Below the pieces are notes generated by a model. It searched no databases. It was not told the DNA's origin and worked only from the letters and a program-made list of their open reading frames with translations. From Acidimicrobiaceae bacterium (GTDB lineage Bacteria; Actinomycetota; Acidimicrobiia; Acidimicrobiales; MedAcidi-G1), in assembly GCA_002714485.1 (NCBI GenBank), contig PAXM01000065.1, forward strand, positions 1 through 11,310: DNA of 11,310 nt, written 5' to 3'. The first letter of the stretch is position 1. Each line of letters opens with the position of its first letter. The translations under genes were made by a program, and so were the position numbers. Shown piece by piece: positions 1-8,228 of this stretch.

Positions 1-525
1 GGACTGGCCTGTGCCGACGGGGGTGACAACCACATCCCACGGGTGCAACCCTGGTTGGGTCCGATCGGGGAACCCATGGAATCAGGGGCCGGTTCAGGTT
101 CAGTCCCTCAATGGGAGTTAGCTGACTACCCACACGGAACCCTCATGGCGCTGGCGCGTGACTGCGTGGAACAGATTGGGGTTTTTGATGAGCGGTACTT
201 CGCCTACTGTGAGGAGGCCGACCTTGGTCTCCGGGCGGGAGCAGCTGGTTGGAAGGTCGGCCTAGTACGAGGTGCATTGGTCGAGAACCCTGAGAGCAAC
301 GCTGATGCTGCCGTCATCGACTACTTGATGGTTCGCAACACACTGCTCCTACTCCGAGTGCACTTCGGGCTAGCAAACATGGCTTTTCGCATCGGTGTGG
401 TGGTCGTCGAACACGTGGTCGGATGGTGGCGTCCCAATGTACGGGGCCCGTACCACTCGGGATGGGCTCGAGTGAGGGCAATCGTCGACGCCGTCGCTGG
501 GCGATTCGGTCCACCGCCCGGCTAG
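1..525 (+). CDS. Family 2 glycosyltransferase, C-terminal part (5' end outside window)
   Basis: The frame is open from the first base, so the start lies upstream; 174 residues are visible. The segment has the usual second half of a GT-A glycosyltransferase of the COG1216 rhamnosyltransferase-like group. A glycine-threonine acceptor-side stretch (visible residues 46-60) leads into GVFDERYFAYCEEADLGLR (60-78), where EEAD stands at the place of the common E-D-D/V-D-L motif, followed by RAGAAGW. The family transfers a nucleotide-activated sugar to a cell-surface glycan or lipid-linked acceptor in the cytoplasm. The tail (about 105-174) has a basic and hydrophobic stretch that may associate with the membrane. 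The N-terminal nucleotide-binding half is not in view, so donor and acceptor cannot be named. The TAG stop overlaps the stop of the convergent hydrolase gene. Confidence 0.85.
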   Translation, partial: GLACADGGDNHIPRVQPWLGPIGEPMESGAGSGSVPQWELADYPHGTLMALARDCVEQIGVFDERYFAYCEEADLGLRAGAAGWKVGLVRGALVENPESNADAAVIDYLMVRNTLLLLRVHFGLANMAFRIGVVVVEHVVGWWRPNVRGPYHSGWARVRAIVDAVAGRFGPPPG

Positions 526-1271
526 AAGGGTTGGGCTCCCAGAAAGCCAAGTGCCGCGTCGATGAACCCGAAATCCTTGGGCGTGGCGAAGTGGTCCACA
601 CCTCGTAGGACCTTGTGAGTTGCGTCTGGAAGTGCCTCAACCAGGGGGTCGGCCGGGCCGGCGAAGTCACGATCACCTAGAGCCACCAAAACGGGCATAG
701 TCACTCCAGCCAGGATCTCGGGGGTGAAGAAGCGACGGTCTGGACGGTACAGAAATGCGGCCATGGCCGCCCGTGATGCAGGGTCGACCTTTTCATCCCT
801 TGAGGACCCGGCTTCGGGAAGGTCCGCAAAGTAGCGGAGTTGAGGATCGTCGAACGTTCCAGTGCGGACCGCTTCGGCGATCACACGCCAGCGCTCCGAG
901 TCTCGTTCGAACAGGTTGGCGCCCACTCCAGCAACCACGATCCGGCGAAAGCGTCCTGGATGATGGGCTGCCAACCAGAGGACCACCGACGCACCGGCTG
1001 AGAAGCCGACGGCATCAACTGGCTCATCTGGCATAGCGGCCAGTACGTGGTCCTCGAGGTCCCGATAGGCCTCCGGATCGGTCGGGTGCGGTGCCTCCCC
1101 ATGACCCAGTAGATCGACGGCAATAGCGGCCCTCTCGGCGTCAGCCAGCAGGTCCAGCCAGCCGTTGTGCCGCCAGGTCGCCGATGCGGAGGTCCCGAAG
1201 CCATGGACTAGTAGGACCGGTGGAACGGTCTCTGGATCGCTGGTCAAGTCAGCCTCGGTCCTAGCACCCAT
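522..1271 (-). CDS. Alpha/beta-fold hydrolase (249 aa)
   Basis: This is a complete soluble alpha/beta hydrolase. It shows the oxyanion-hole motif HGFG (residues 23-26), the nucleophile elbow GFSAG with Ser91, a likely acid at Asp202 in LGDRD, and the catalytic His227 in GVDHF, in the correct order and spacing. A cap region lies at about 118-180. Members hydrolyse esters, amides or similar bonds, but nothing here fixes the substrate. There is no signal peptide, so it is probably cytoplasmic. The frame stays open upstream to 1604, but that extension is arginine-rich, non-family sequence and would run through the coding region of the divergent gene. I therefore choose ATG at 1271, just before the conserved VLLVHGFG strand. 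A GGTAACTT box ends 7 nt before this ATG and there is no Shine-Dalgarno sequence. The next in-frame ATG upstream, at 1316, would add 15 residues. Confidence 0.86.
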   Translation of the reverse strand: MGARTEADLTSDPETVPPVLLVHGFGTSASATWRHNGWLDLLADAERAAIAVDLLGHGEAPHPTDPEAYRDLEDHVLAAMPDEPVDAVGFSAGASVVLWLAAHHPGRFRRIVVAGVGANLFERDSERWRVIAEAVRTGTFDDPQLRYFADLPEAGSSRDEKVDPASRAAMAAFLYRPDRRFFTPEILAGVTMPVLVALGDRDFAGPADPLVEALPDATHKVLRGVDHFATPKDFGFIDAALGFLGAQPF

Positions 1272-1278
1272 CGCAGGA

Positions 1279-1286
1279 AAGTTACC
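1279..1286 (-). promoter_or_regulatory. Candidate -10 box of the hydrolase gene
   Basis: GGTAACTT on the minus strand fits the actinobacterial TANNNT -10 pattern preceded by GG, and ends 7 nt before the ATG at 1271. That spacing would put the transcription start at or next to the start codon. No convincing -35 hexamer is seen. Confidence 0.4.
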
Positions 1287-1301
1287 GCTGGTCCGGTGAT
1301 T

Positions 1302-1309
1302 AGTACGAT
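1302..1309 (+). promoter_or_regulatory. Candidate -10 box of the DUF2142 gene
   Basis: AGTACGAT contains the TANNNT hexamer TACGAT (1304-1309), which ends exactly 7 nt before GTG at 1317. The same hexamer precedes the GT4 gene on the other strand at 8221-8226. It would support leaderless expression from 1317 rather than from the GTG at 1296, which would then lie upstream of the transcript. Confidence 0.38.
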
Positions 1310-1316
1310 TGGGCAT

Positions 1317-2687
1317 GTGGCGCCCCAGCGAGTTCTTCTGGCCGTCGGCCTTCCGTTGGGCATCCTCATAGCTGTCTTGTCTCCAGCGTGGACGGGTTAC
1401 GACGAATTCACCCACTTTGCCCGGGTGGTTGACATCGCCAGCGGGAACCTCGAGCCGGGTCCAACGCCGAAGGGCATCGGTTCGGTCATCCCCAAAGCCC
1501 ACAGGGAAGCCACCACCCAGATCTTTCTGGACCACCAAGATGGCCGCCCGCCGTGGACGGCGACTTCGATCAACGCGCTGTTGGAGCACAGGCCAGATGG
1601 CCAAATGGCGTTTGTCGACACCCGGCCGACTGCCGCGTCGACACCGGTGGCCTACCTGCCGGCAGCGGTGGGTGCCATGATCCCGGTCGCTGTTGACGCA
1701 CCTGGTGTCCTGACGCTCTGGGCGGGTCGCCTCGCGTCGCTGTGTACGTATCTGGCGTTGGCGTGGTGGGCGGTTCGGTTGGCGGCGGCCTTTCGGTGGA
1801 CATTGGTCGTCGCAGCGCTCATCCCGCTGAATCTGGCCATGGGTGCCTCGGTTTCGCCCGACGGATTGACAGTGGCCGTCGTGCTGGTAGCTGTCGGGTT
1901 GTGGACGCGTGTCGAGGCCGACGAGCCGGTTGGCTTGACAGCTCTGGTGGTGCCCATGGTCCTGTTAGCACTGGCTAAGCCGCCGTACTTCCTCGTCCTG
2001 TGCCTATTCCCGCTCTCGGCCATCCTCAGCAGGAATGCAACCCGTATACGGGCAGCCTCTGTAGCCGGTGGGGCTCTGATTCTCGGCCTGGTGACCACAT
2101 TGGCCCGCTCATCGGAGAACTACCAGGCGGCCACCACCACCATGATCAAGCAGATCAACTACCAGCCTTCAGTCCAGCGGGACCGACTACTGGGTGACCT
2201 GCCGGGCTTCCTGTGGACCACTGTCGACACGTGGATCTCGGAGTATCCGCTCTACGTCCAGGGCTGGTTCCGGCAACTTGGTTTCTGGGAGGCCGATCTT
2301 CCAGGCATCATCTCCTGGTTCCTGGTAGGTCTGATACTCCTAGCTCTCCTCGTCCTGGACGGCGATGACCTCCGGGCGCTACAAGGTGCCCGGAGAGGTC
2401 TTATGGGGGGTGGCGTGGCATTCCTACTGGTAGCCATTTATGCCGCCAGTTACGTGTACTTCACCGATCTCTCCGGCTACGAACACATCGGGCTACAAAT
2501 GGCCCGCTACTCGGCGCCGCTGGCCGTTCTGGCTTTCGTGGCCTGGACTCCACGCGCTCTAAGCCCCCTGGGTGCCCGGGTTGACCACCGATGGGCAGTG
2601 GCTGCGGTAGCCGGCGTCCCCATGATCGCCGTAGGCGCCTCGGTGGTCACATGGCTCTGGACAGGTGCCAACACCCCCTTGGGCTGA
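1317..2687 (+). CDS. DUF2142 family polytopic membrane protein, GT-C-like (456 aa)
   Basis: This integral membrane protein has an N-terminal helix (residues 5-22) followed at once by the acidic loop motif GYDEFTHFARV (28-38). That corresponds to the P-x-D-E-x-x-H signature of DUF2142, a family placed with GT-C glycosyltransferases. Other family marks are STPVAYLPAAVG (108-119), SPDGL (180-184) and a late MARYSAPLAVL segment (395-405) resembling the usual GRYFLP. About ten hydrophobic stretches follow, with a large extracytoplasmic loop at about 25-125. The expected role is use of a lipid-linked sugar on the outer membrane face, but no member function is assigned firmly. Start choice: GTG 1317 follows a TACGAT box by 7 nt and puts helix 1 at the N-terminus; GTG 1296 would add seven residues. 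The gene diverges from the hydrolase across 45 bp and converges on the AftD-like gene with 20 bp between stops. Confidence 0.85.
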   Translation: MAPQRVLLAVGLPLGILIAVLSPAWTGYDEFTHFARVVDIASGNLEPGPTPKGIGSVIPKAHREATTQIFLDHQDGRPPWTATSINALLEHRPDGQMAFVDTRPTAASTPVAYLPAAVGAMIPVAVDAPGVLTLWAGRLASLCTYLALAWWAVRLAAAFRWTLVVAALIPLNLAMGASVSPDGLTVAVVLVAVGLWTRVEADEPVGLTALVVPMVLLALAKPPYFLVLCLFPLSAILSRNATRIRAASVAGGALILGLVTTLARSSENYQAATTTMIKQINYQPSVQRDRLLGDLPGFLWTTVDTWISEYPLYVQGWFRQLGFWEADLPGIISWFLVGLILLALLVLDGDDLRALQGARRGLMGGGVAFLLVAIYAASYVYFTDLSGYEHIGLQMARYSAPLAVLAFVAWTPRALSPLGARVDHRWAVAAVAGVPMIAVGASVVTWLWTGANTPLG

Positions 2688-2707
2688 GTCCGAGAGGACC
2701 GGTTTCA

Positions 2708-5700
2708 TCAGTTCCGTGGAGGCGGCTGATCCACGAGCGACTCGAGGGCAGCCGCGGCCAGTAGCAGCACGGCCACCACGCCAAGAACATGAGCTTGTTC
2801 GAAAAAAAGTGGCCACACGAAGTCCCGAGGGAACCGGAAACGGATCTGGTCGATAGCGATCCACGCTGCGGCGACGGCCATTACCAGTACGCCACCCAGC
2901 GAGGTCGAGCGGTGGGGGAGGAGACCGCGCAGGGACCCCCACGCCACCAACGCAATCACCGGGCCGACGACCGACCACCCCGGCAGGTTGACCAGTGCAA
3001 ATGCACCCGCACCTAGGGCGACGACGGTGGCCTCCGTCACCGGAAGCGGCATTAGGCGCCGGCGATGTCCGGACACCAATACTGGCGGTTTCGGGACCAG
3101 AGGTCCAACGTCGCCACGACCCTTCCACGCGGCTAGTAGGCAACCCACCGCAGCCAATAGGGAAAGGCTGAGGCCGAGTCGGACCAGTCGCTGTGGAACC
3201 CAGCGGAGATCCAGGTCGACGGGTCCATCGCCGGTCGGGGTGACCAACCAGCCATTGGCGAAGCCATCGACGAGAGTTGGTGAAACGTCGGTCGTGGTGC
3301 CGTTGACCGTTCCTCCGTCTAGGTCGAGGCGCCAGCCGTCGCTATGGCTCTGGCCTAGGACCAGCCAAAACGACCCGTCAGATCCAGTAGCCCTGACGTC
3401 GATCGCAGTACGCCCCTCCATGGCTATGTGGAGGTCGGGTACGGCGCGGACAGCGGACGGAACAGCACCCGTGGAAACCAGCACCAGTCGGTCCAAGTCA
3501 TACCCGGACCAAGCCCCGGGGCGGATCCTGAGACGGTGAGCACCGGGAGCCAGCTCGATGGGACTGTCACATATCTCGACGCTAAGGGGCCGTCGGGCTT
3601 TGGCATCAACGGTCATACCGGTGATGCGGATCGGTAACGGCGTTTCGTCGAGAACGACCAGGTCGCTCCGACAGCCTGTATCCAGATCACGAGGGGGCTT
3701 GGCGAACGACGGACCGATGGCAGCCTCGCCTCCCACCTCGATGATGCCCACCGGAAGGATGTCGGGAAGCCCCGAATACCAGTTCATCGTGAGCCGCTCC
3801 TGGACCTCGTCGATCCGGATAGAGAGCGTTCGACTGGTGAACGCCGGTACGTCAAGGTCCACCTGAACCACTCCGGTATCGCGATCCCAGAGTGCCCCAT
3901 CGAGGGACACGGTTCCCACCGGTCCTTCGTCACCGAGGACGGTCACCCTGCGTGGGGCAGAATGGAGCCCGTCGGCTCGGTAGGTCAGAACAAGGTTGCG
4001 GTATTCACGCGGGTCGTTCAGGGCGAGGGTCACCACGTGGCCCTCCTGGATACCGATGGGCGCCTGCCACGCCGTCGCCGGATCACCGTCGAATGCTGAG
4101 CGAGCGCGTGAGAACAGGTCGCCGGCCAGACTGGCTGTCGCAGTGGCTGTGCCCGATAACGGATCGCGTAGGAGGGCATTCAACAATCCGTCGGGTGCAT
4201 GAGCCGACAAGCGGGCCTCTCCTCGGATGGTGAAGGTTCGCCTCCACGGCGTCTCAAAGGTCCGATCCATAGCCCGTTCCGGTTCGGTTCGAACCGGGTC
4301 TCGCGGATCGGAGCGTTGCCGGGTGAGCACCACGGCCACCTCGGCCCCTGGATCGTCCATGCCGGACTTCTGGATGGCATCAGTCAGGTCGGTGGGCAAG
4401 ACGATGGTTTCATCGGCTGATAACTCACCGCCGTCCGGTCCACCGACGAGGACCTCGGCAAACCCCACACCGGTCACCCCGGCGTAGTGGTCCAGCGACC
4501 CCACGTCAGTGGACCGGATCTCCAACATGATGCGCCTGACCGCCTCCCCGGCCGGTAGGGCGATCCGCTGGCCCGGCGCCACGCGGGAGGACTCATCCAG
4601 GCCCACCACAACCGGTGGGTGGCCGTCCAGCCCCACGGCCAACTCGGTGATCCAGCGATTCTGGCCTCGGAGCCGGGCCTGTTGGAGCACCAGATATGCG
4701 ACCACTTCCGGCTGATCCAACGTCAGGACCAGTCGTTCTCCGATTACGTGGTTGAAGGCGCCAACGCTCCAGGCGGTGTCCGGGTCGCCATCGATGGCAT
4801 GGAACGGGCGGTCACCAGGCGTAAAGGTCACCGGGTTGCCGTACCCAGTGGAATCGACCCGTAGACCCCGTTGGACGGCCACCGTCCTCACCCCTGGCCG
4901 ATCGGCCACGACGGTCAACGCGTGGTCCGAGAGATCTAAGCGCAACGGATCCTCGTCGAGACGCTCGGTATACCCGGCCGTCTCGCGGATCGTGCCCCAG
5001 CGGTGGCCATCCTTCCGGTTGGAGTCAGTGAGAACGATCCGGGTGCCGGGTCCAACCAGCTGGTTCACCCTGGCCGGGTCATCTGAGAACGACCCGGTGA
5101 GGAAGAGCGGACGACCGGCCTCAAGCAGGCCTTCCCCAGCGGCGGCCACGATGCCCTCGGCATCACCGGAGACGAGAATCGGCCGGCTGGGATCAGCGGT
5201 TCGGATAATGGGTGTCGGGTCGGCCACCGGCATCACCACGACCGGGGCCGGATGGTCGGCGTCGACCGGTCTGCTTAGGGTGTGCTGGTCGAGGAGGGGT
5301 CGATCCGGGCCCGCCACGTTCGGGACCGGTTCGCCGAATCCAACCAGGGGAGCGAAACCGGGGGCATCACGTACCTCGGCCCACAGGTCGGCCGGCCGGG
5401 GCGTCCGGAACCGTTCGAACTGCAAATCTGACCGCAGGACTACGTCACCCACTCCCATGAGGCGCGCCAACGGCGCCAGGGCGTCAGCGTCGAGACGCCC
5501 TTCCTGGATCTCGGTGTCCAGGGCTACCAGCAGTGCCGCCGATGCAGGTGAGCCCTGAGGTATGAGTTCGCGCGCCACGTGGGGTCGATCCATAAGTCCA
5601 GGGAGCACAGGGTCGCCTGAATTGCCCCACCGGTAGGCCGCGAAGTCGCTGCCCGGGATCTCCAGTACCCGGGTTTCGTTTCCCTTGGCATCGAGATGGG

Positions 5701-7048
5701 CGGCGGCGGCGTTCCAAGCGTTTGGTATCTCCTCCGGTCGCTGGACGAGTGTCCCCAGCATTTCGCCCTGCCACAGTGGGGAAAGATTGGCCACCACCAG
5801 GAAGCACAAGAGGAGAGTTACGGTTCCCTCCACCCGGGGCCGCCAGCGAGCCACGGCGGCCACACCGGCGCCCAGGCAGATAGCTAGTCCCAGAAGTGAC
5901 AGCGGGAGCGCCCGAGGCGTGCTCCGTAGGGCCAACCCAGCGTCGGTGAGCGTCCACTCGCGGAAGATCCGACCGAGGAAAGACGGGGCGTCATAGGGGT
6001 GGGCACCGATTCCCACGAGGATCCCGACGACGACTAGGGCCAAGGCGTGACCACGGTGCCGGAAGCGGACCGCTGCGGCAGCCAGAAGGGCTAGGAGCGG
6101 CAGTGCGAATGAGAGGGGTAGGGCCCATCGTGTGTACGAGGTCGAAGGCTCGATCCACGCTCCGAGCCGGCCCTGACCATAGAAATACCAGTAGCCCAGG
6201 CCCCGGAAGAGTTCAGGGGCCGTGGCGGCATCCGACACCACCCGGTAGTTCTCCGTTAGGTGCAGTGTGGGGAGACCATGCCCGGCCTGCACAGCCAGAC
6301 CGATCATCCACCAAAGGCCGGTGGCCAAGAAAGCCAGCCCGATACGCGCCCCGGCTCCTAGGACCCGTCGCCACGACACTGAACGCTCCAACCCGCTCCA
6401 CAAAAGCCAGACCACTGGGCCCAGGCCAACCAGGAGTAAAGAACTGGCGTTGACGCCACCCACGGTCAGGGCAACCAGTCCGAAAATCGCCGGATGACGC
6501 CAGCCAGTGGTCCTCAACGCCCGCTCCGTTAAGCCCAGCATCCAAGGGAGGCCGGCCCAGGGTAGGAGTATCACTGAATGCCGGTCCACGTAGTTCAGGA
6601 CGTACGGACTGAGCATGTAGGCCAGCGACGCCACCAGGATGCCGCCCTCCAGGCCGTTCAATTTCAACCGGTTGCCCTGCCGGTCGACGCCCCAGCCGAG
6701 AGTCCTCAACAGCCAGGTCACTCCTAAGCCCGCAGCGGCTAACACCGTTCCGAGCCAGAGTCTCTGGGCCAGCCAGTCGGGCATGCCCAGCGCGTCAGCC
6801 AACCAGAAATAGGGGCCCATAGGCCACAGGTACCCGATGTTCTGGTGAGTGACGGTGCCCATGGCAACCTCGGGCTGCCACATCGATGTGGCCCGCTCCA
6901 TCAAGCGACCGGGATCCAGGTACAGGTAGGCCTTGGTGTCGGCAGCCAACCGGCCAGGGTCATTGAATAGGAGCGGCACGTAGGCCAATCCGAGGATTAT
7001 CCAGCGTTGTACGGCGCTACCGGTGAACCTCAGGGACGGAAGGCTCAC
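2708..7048 (-). CDS. AftD-like alpha-(1->3)-arabinofuranosyltransferase family protein (1446 aa)
   Basis: This very large membrane glycosyltransferase belongs to the AftD/DUF3367 family, which in mycobacteria acts on arabinogalactan and lipoarabinomannan using decaprenyl-phospho-arabinose. The Mycobacterium tuberculosis protein is about 1400 residues, so this one is full length. Order of parts: an N-terminal GT-C membrane domain of about eleven helices (11-425) with loop motif ADTKAYLYLDP (36-46, Asp37 a likely catalytic candidate) and WQPEVAMGTVTHQNIGYLWP (57-76); an outer-face domain (430-730); a discoidin-like module (about 735-865, IDGDPDTAW at 752); a linker; a second discoidin-like module (about 970-1105, FDGDPATAW at 987); a domain with Cys1126 and Cys1160, a possible disulfide; and four C-terminal hydrophobic stretches (1286-1436). 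The frame is open to 7282, but that part overlaps the GT4 gene and is arginine-rich. GTG at 7048 overlaps the GT4 stop as GTGA, so translation is probably coupled. The acceptor glycan and donor sugar are not proven in this organism. Confidence 0.9.
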   Translation of the reverse strand: MSLPSLRFTGSAVQRWIILGLAYVPLLFNDPGRLAADTKAYLYLDPGRLMERATSMWQPEVAMGTVTHQNIGYLWPMGPYFWLADALGMPDWLAQRLWLGTVLAAAGLGVTWLLRTLGWGVDRQGNRLKLNGLEGGILVASLAYMLSPYVLNYVDRHSVILLPWAGLPWMLGLTERALRTTGWRHPAIFGLVALTVGGVNASSLLLVGLGPVVWLLWSGLERSVSWRRVLGAGARIGLAFLATGLWWMIGLAVQAGHGLPTLHLTENYRVVSDAATAPELFRGLGYWYFYGQGRLGAWIEPSTSYTRWALPLSFALPLLALLAAAAVRFRHRGHALALVVVGILVGIGAHPYDAPSFLGRIFREWTLTDAGLALRSTPRALPLSLLGLAICLGAGVAAVARWRPRVEGTVTLLLCFLVVANLSPLWQGEMLGTLVQRPEEIPNAWNAAAAHLDAKGNETRVLEIPGSDFAAYRWGNSGDPVLPGLMDRPHVARELIPQGSPASAALLVALDTEIQEGRLDADALAPLARLMGVGDVVLRSDLQFERFRTPRPADLWAEVRDAPGFAPLVGFGEPVPNVAGPDRPLLDQHTLSRPVDADHPAPVVVMPVADPTPIIRTADPSRPILVSGDAEGIVAAAGEGLLEAGRPLFLTGSFSDDPARVNQLVGPGTRIVLTDSNRKDGHRWGTIRETAGYTERLDEDPLRLDLSDHALTVVADRPGVRTVAVQRGLRVDSTGYGNPVTFTPGDRPFHAIDGDPDTAWSVGAFNHVIGERLVLTLDQPEVVAYLVLQQARLRGQNRWITELAVGLDGHPPVVVGLDESSRVAPGQRIALPAGEAVRRIMLEIRSTDVGSLDHYAGVTGVGFAEVLVGGPDGGELSADETIVLPTDLTDAIQKSGMDDPGAEVAVVLTRQRSDPRDPVRTEPERAMDRTFETPWRRTFTIRGEARLSAHAPDGLLNALLRDPLSGTATATASLAGDLFSRARSAFDGDPATAWQAPIGIQEGHVVTLALNDPREYRNLVLTYRADGLHSAPRRVTVLGDEGPVGTVSLDGALWDRDTGVVQVDLDVPAFTSRTLSIRIDEVQERLTMNWYSGLPDILPVGIIEVGGEAAIGPSFAKPPRDLDTGCRSDLVVLDETPLPIRITGMTVDAKARRPLSVEICDSPIELAPGAHRLRIRPGAWSGYDLDRLVLVSTGAVPSAVRAVPDLHIAMEGRTAIDVRATGSDGSFWLVLGQSHSDGWRLDLDGGTVNGTTTDVSPTLVDGFANGWLVTPTGDGPVDLDLRWVPQRLVRLGLSLSLLAAVGCLLAAWKGRGDVGPLVPKPPVLVSGHRRRLMPLPVTEATVVALGAGAFALVNLPGWSVVGPVIALVAWGSLRGLLPHRSTSLGGVLVMAVAAAWIAIDQIRFRFPRDFVWPLFFEQAHVLGVVAVLLLAAAALESLVDQPPPRN

Positions 7049-8211
7049 CGGGAAGGCACCGTGCCGTCCAAGATCCTGAAGGCCTCGGTGGCCGTTCGGT
7101 CCCAGTCGAAGCGTGTGGCGAAGGTCAGGGCACCCGCTGAGAGTTGGTCCCAGCGAGGCCCGGCGGCCTCGACGATCAGTCCGGGTAGCGCAGAGTCCTC
7201 TGAGGCAAGCAGCCCGGAACGTCCATCGTCCACAGCGTCGCGATGTCCGGCGATGTCGGTAGCCACCGCTGGTGTCCCACACGCTGCGCCCTCAGTCAGG
7301 GTCATGCCCCATCCCTCGCTGACCGAGGCACTGGCTACCAGACGGGCCCGCCGGTAAGCCTCCACTAAGTCGTCATCTGAGATCCGACCACGAAAAGCCA
7401 CCGCGTCGGCCACACCCCGATCGGCGGCCAATCTGCGCAACGACGACTCCTCGGGCCCGTCGCCTATGACCTCCAGGCGAAGGCCTTCCACCCGGTCACG
7501 GGCCTCGGCAAAGGCCCGGATGAGTACGTCGACGCGCTTGGACGCTGTGAGACGTCCAACCGACACTACGAGCGGCTCGGTATCCCGGCGACCGGCGGGG
7601 GAGAATCGGGGGTGGATGCCTGGCTCAACCACGTACACGCCATCGGGACGGTGACCCAGGCCCTCGATGAGTCCAGCACGTGATGACGTGGACAGGGTGA
7701 CCACCGGAGTGGAGCGGTAGCACGGTGGGGCCAAACGGCGTTCGAGCAGTGACCCCAGACGGGCCAACCCGGGTGACAGCACCAGGGGCCACATGTCGGC
7801 GTGGTCGTGGTGCTGAATGGCCATACGAGGTCCCCGGGCCCAAAGGGGGGTCAGGAAGGGCACGCCATTCCACACCTCCACCAGGGCGTCGCGTCGGCCG
7901 TGTCGGCCGAAAATTTCGGCCAGGATGCCTTGGGGGAACACCTTGTAGCGTCCGGACCGGCGCACCACCTCGACGCCGTCGCGCACCACAGTGGTGGGCT
8001 CGCCCGGGACCTCGGATGTACGGACGCAGACCTCCAGACCGGCCGCCACCCACCGACGAGTCACCTCGCGTAGGTGGAGTTCGGAGCCCCCGGCTTCGGT
8101 ATCGTCGACATCACGCCAGGCAAGTACGTGGACCCGGCGGATGTCCGACCCGTCGACCAGTGAACCGAGGTCGCCCCCAGGTCGGTCACCCGTAATCCGG
8201 TCATCTCCCAT
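7045..8211 (-). CDS. GT-B glycosyltransferase, family 4 (388 aa)
   Basis: This is a complete retaining GT-B enzyme of family GT4. The N-terminal domain has EAGGSELHLREV (39-50), the usual acceptor-side glycine loop. The C-terminal donor domain has VSVGRLTASKRVDVLIRAF (216-234) with the phosphate-binding Arg220 and Lys225, VIGDGPE (248-254), and the E-x7-E motif EGWGMTLTE with Glu299 and Glu307, followed by GTPAVATDIAGHRD. The family transfers sugars such as mannose, glucose or rhamnose from nucleotide sugars in the cytoplasm; donor and linkage cannot be read from the sequence. The start ATG at 8211 gives a normal family length and lies 9 nt after a GGTACGAT box, with no Shine-Dalgarno sequence. 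It is the first gene of a two-gene operon: its TGA overlaps the GTG of the AftD-like gene by 4 nt. This suggests that it builds or extends the same glycan. Confidence 0.93.
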   Translation of the reverse strand: MGDDRITGDRPGGDLGSLVDGSDIRRVHVLAWRDVDDTEAGGSELHLREVTRRWVAAGLEVCVRTSEVPGEPTTVVRDGVEVVRRSGRYKVFPQGILAEIFGRHGRRDALVEVWNGVPFLTPLWARGPRMAIQHHDHADMWPLVLSPGLARLGSLLERRLAPPCYRSTPVVTLSTSSRAGLIEGLGHRPDGVYVVEPGIHPRFSPAGRRDTEPLVVSVGRLTASKRVDVLIRAFAEARDRVEGLRLEVIGDGPEESSLRRLAADRGVADAVAFRGRISDDDLVEAYRRARLVASASVSEGWGMTLTEGAACGTPAVATDIAGHRDAVDDGRSGLLASEDSALPGLIVEAAGPRWDQLSAGALTFATRFDWDRTATEAFRILDGTVPSR

Positions 8212-8220
8212 CGGTCCCGG

Positions 8221-8228
8221 ATCGTACC
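8221..8228 (-). promoter_or_regulatory. Candidate -10 box of the GT4-AftD-like operon
   Basis: GGTACGAT on the minus strand ends 9 nt before the ATG at 8211, giving a predicted leader of only a few nucleotides. The box overlaps the left outer arm (8224-8230) of the inverted-repeat cluster in this divergent gap, so a protein bound there would be expected to affect transcription. Confidence 0.4.

Noticed and set aside
1272..1604. Upstream extension of the hydrolase frame to 1604
   Set aside because: It would be antisense to the N-terminal part of the DUF2142 gene, has shadow-like composition, and is not needed for a full alpha/beta hydrolase fold.
2688..2699. Small hairpin GTCC-GAGA-GGAC between the DUF2142 and AftD-like stops
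   Set aside because: The stem is only 4 bp and no U-run follows, so it is not a convincing terminator despite the GNRA-type loop.
2800..2810. Run of seven A (T on the coding strand) in the 3' part of the AftD-like gene as a possible frameshift site
   Set aside because: It encodes ordinary Phe-Phe in a membrane segment, the frame is intact on both sides, and no stimulatory structure was seen.
4752..5558. Long plus-strand open frame (268 codons) opposite the AftD-like gene
   Set aside because: Its product is rich in Arg, Ser and Pro without domain features, as expected from the antisense of a GC-rich gene. The AftD-like frame explains the region.
7049..7282. Upstream extension of the AftD-like frame to an ATG at 7282 (78 extra residues)
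   Set aside because: It lies wholly inside the GT4 coding region, is rich in Arg and Gly without family similarity, and the GTGA overlap at 7045-7048 gives a proper start directly before helix 1.
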